Source of the DNA: Candidatus Acidiferrum typicum
GTDB lineage: Bacteria; Acidobacteriota; Terriglobia; Acidiferrales; UBA7541
NCBI GenBank assembly: GCA_025463055.1
Contig: JAOAPV010000003.1
Location: forward strand, 1 to 41,870
Length of the DNA: 41,870 nucleotides
Direction: 5' to 3'
Part shown: positions 41,783 to 41,870 of the stretch, one piece after another
How the letters are laid out: each line of letters opens with the position of its first letter
Numbering within the stretch: the first letter of the stretch is position 1
Made by a program: the position numbers and the translations under genes
The notes under the pieces: model-generated
What the model saw: the letters and a program-made list of their open reading frames with translations, nothing else
What the model was told of the DNA's origin: nothing
The model's database searches: none

Positions 41783-41810
41783 TTTTTTCTTGTCTCGGCT
41801 TCGTTACCAG

Positions 41811-41870
41811 TTACAGCTTAATATCGCTGACCTGCACCGCCGTATAATTCTGCCGGTGCCCGCGCGAAAT
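41811..41870 (-). CDS. rplU: 50S ribosomal protein L21, C-terminal end only
   Basis: The last 19 codons and the TAA stop. They read ISRGHRQNYTAVQVSDIKL, which fits the C-terminus of L21 (the GHRQxYT motif). The rest lies beyond the window edge. The rplU-rpmA-obgE order supports it. Confidence 0.88.
   Translation of the reverse strand: MSRGHRQNYTAVQVSDIKL

Overview
The window looks like part of a chromosome from the phylum Acidobacteriota (inference from protein content, not from a marker gene). It has moderately high GC, many TTG and GTG start codons, Tat-exported enzymes, a TonB energy transducer, and exported proteins with outer-membrane barrel character. I see no tRNA, rRNA, CRISPR array or insertion sequence.

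Layout. (1) 1-2592, minus strand: thrS followed 4 bases later by a cut-off VOC/glyoxalase-like Tat protein. (2) 2752-7815: a PIG-L deacetylase on the plus strand, then a minus-strand lipid block with a type III polyketide synthase, an overlapping ICMT-like methyltransferase, an exported helical-repeat protein and a 2,4-dienoyl-CoA reductase-like SDR. (3) 8058-10098: a decayed phosphodiesterase gene, a TonB-like protein and a small outer-membrane barrel. (4) 10295-18549: an ACP/AMP-ligase/PlsC fusion, a pentapeptide-repeat protein, an exported unknown, purD plus a MOSC protein, and a rhomboid-TPR protease.

(5) 18640-28172 carries genes usually found near the chromosome origin: bactofilin, parB, parA, a cluster of five parS sites, rsmG, then jag, yidC, yidD, rnpA and rpmH. 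Unrelated genes (a CPBP protease, selD and a membrane hydrolase) sit between rsmG and jag where mnmE/mnmG often lie. dnaA and a DnaA-box cluster are not visible. rpmH, rnpA, yidD and yidC are stacked with overlapping ends, and rnpA appears to start inside rpmH.

(6) 28389-30940, minus strand: a three-gene cassette of a secreted beta-rich subunit, a one-domain PapD-like chaperone and a compact outer-membrane barrel with a C-terminal beta-sandwich. It resembles a reduced chaperone-usher pathway and is the best candidate here for an undescribed system. (7) 31204-35000: a small membrane protein, a Tat-exported class V aminotransferase and an S9 peptidase. (8) 35534-41870: glmM, a sensor-less sigma-54 activator, rsfS, nadD, obgE, rpmA and rplU in the classical ribosome/cell-cycle order, interrupted by one plus-strand metallo-beta-lactamase-fold gene and by hairpin-rich repeat DNA.
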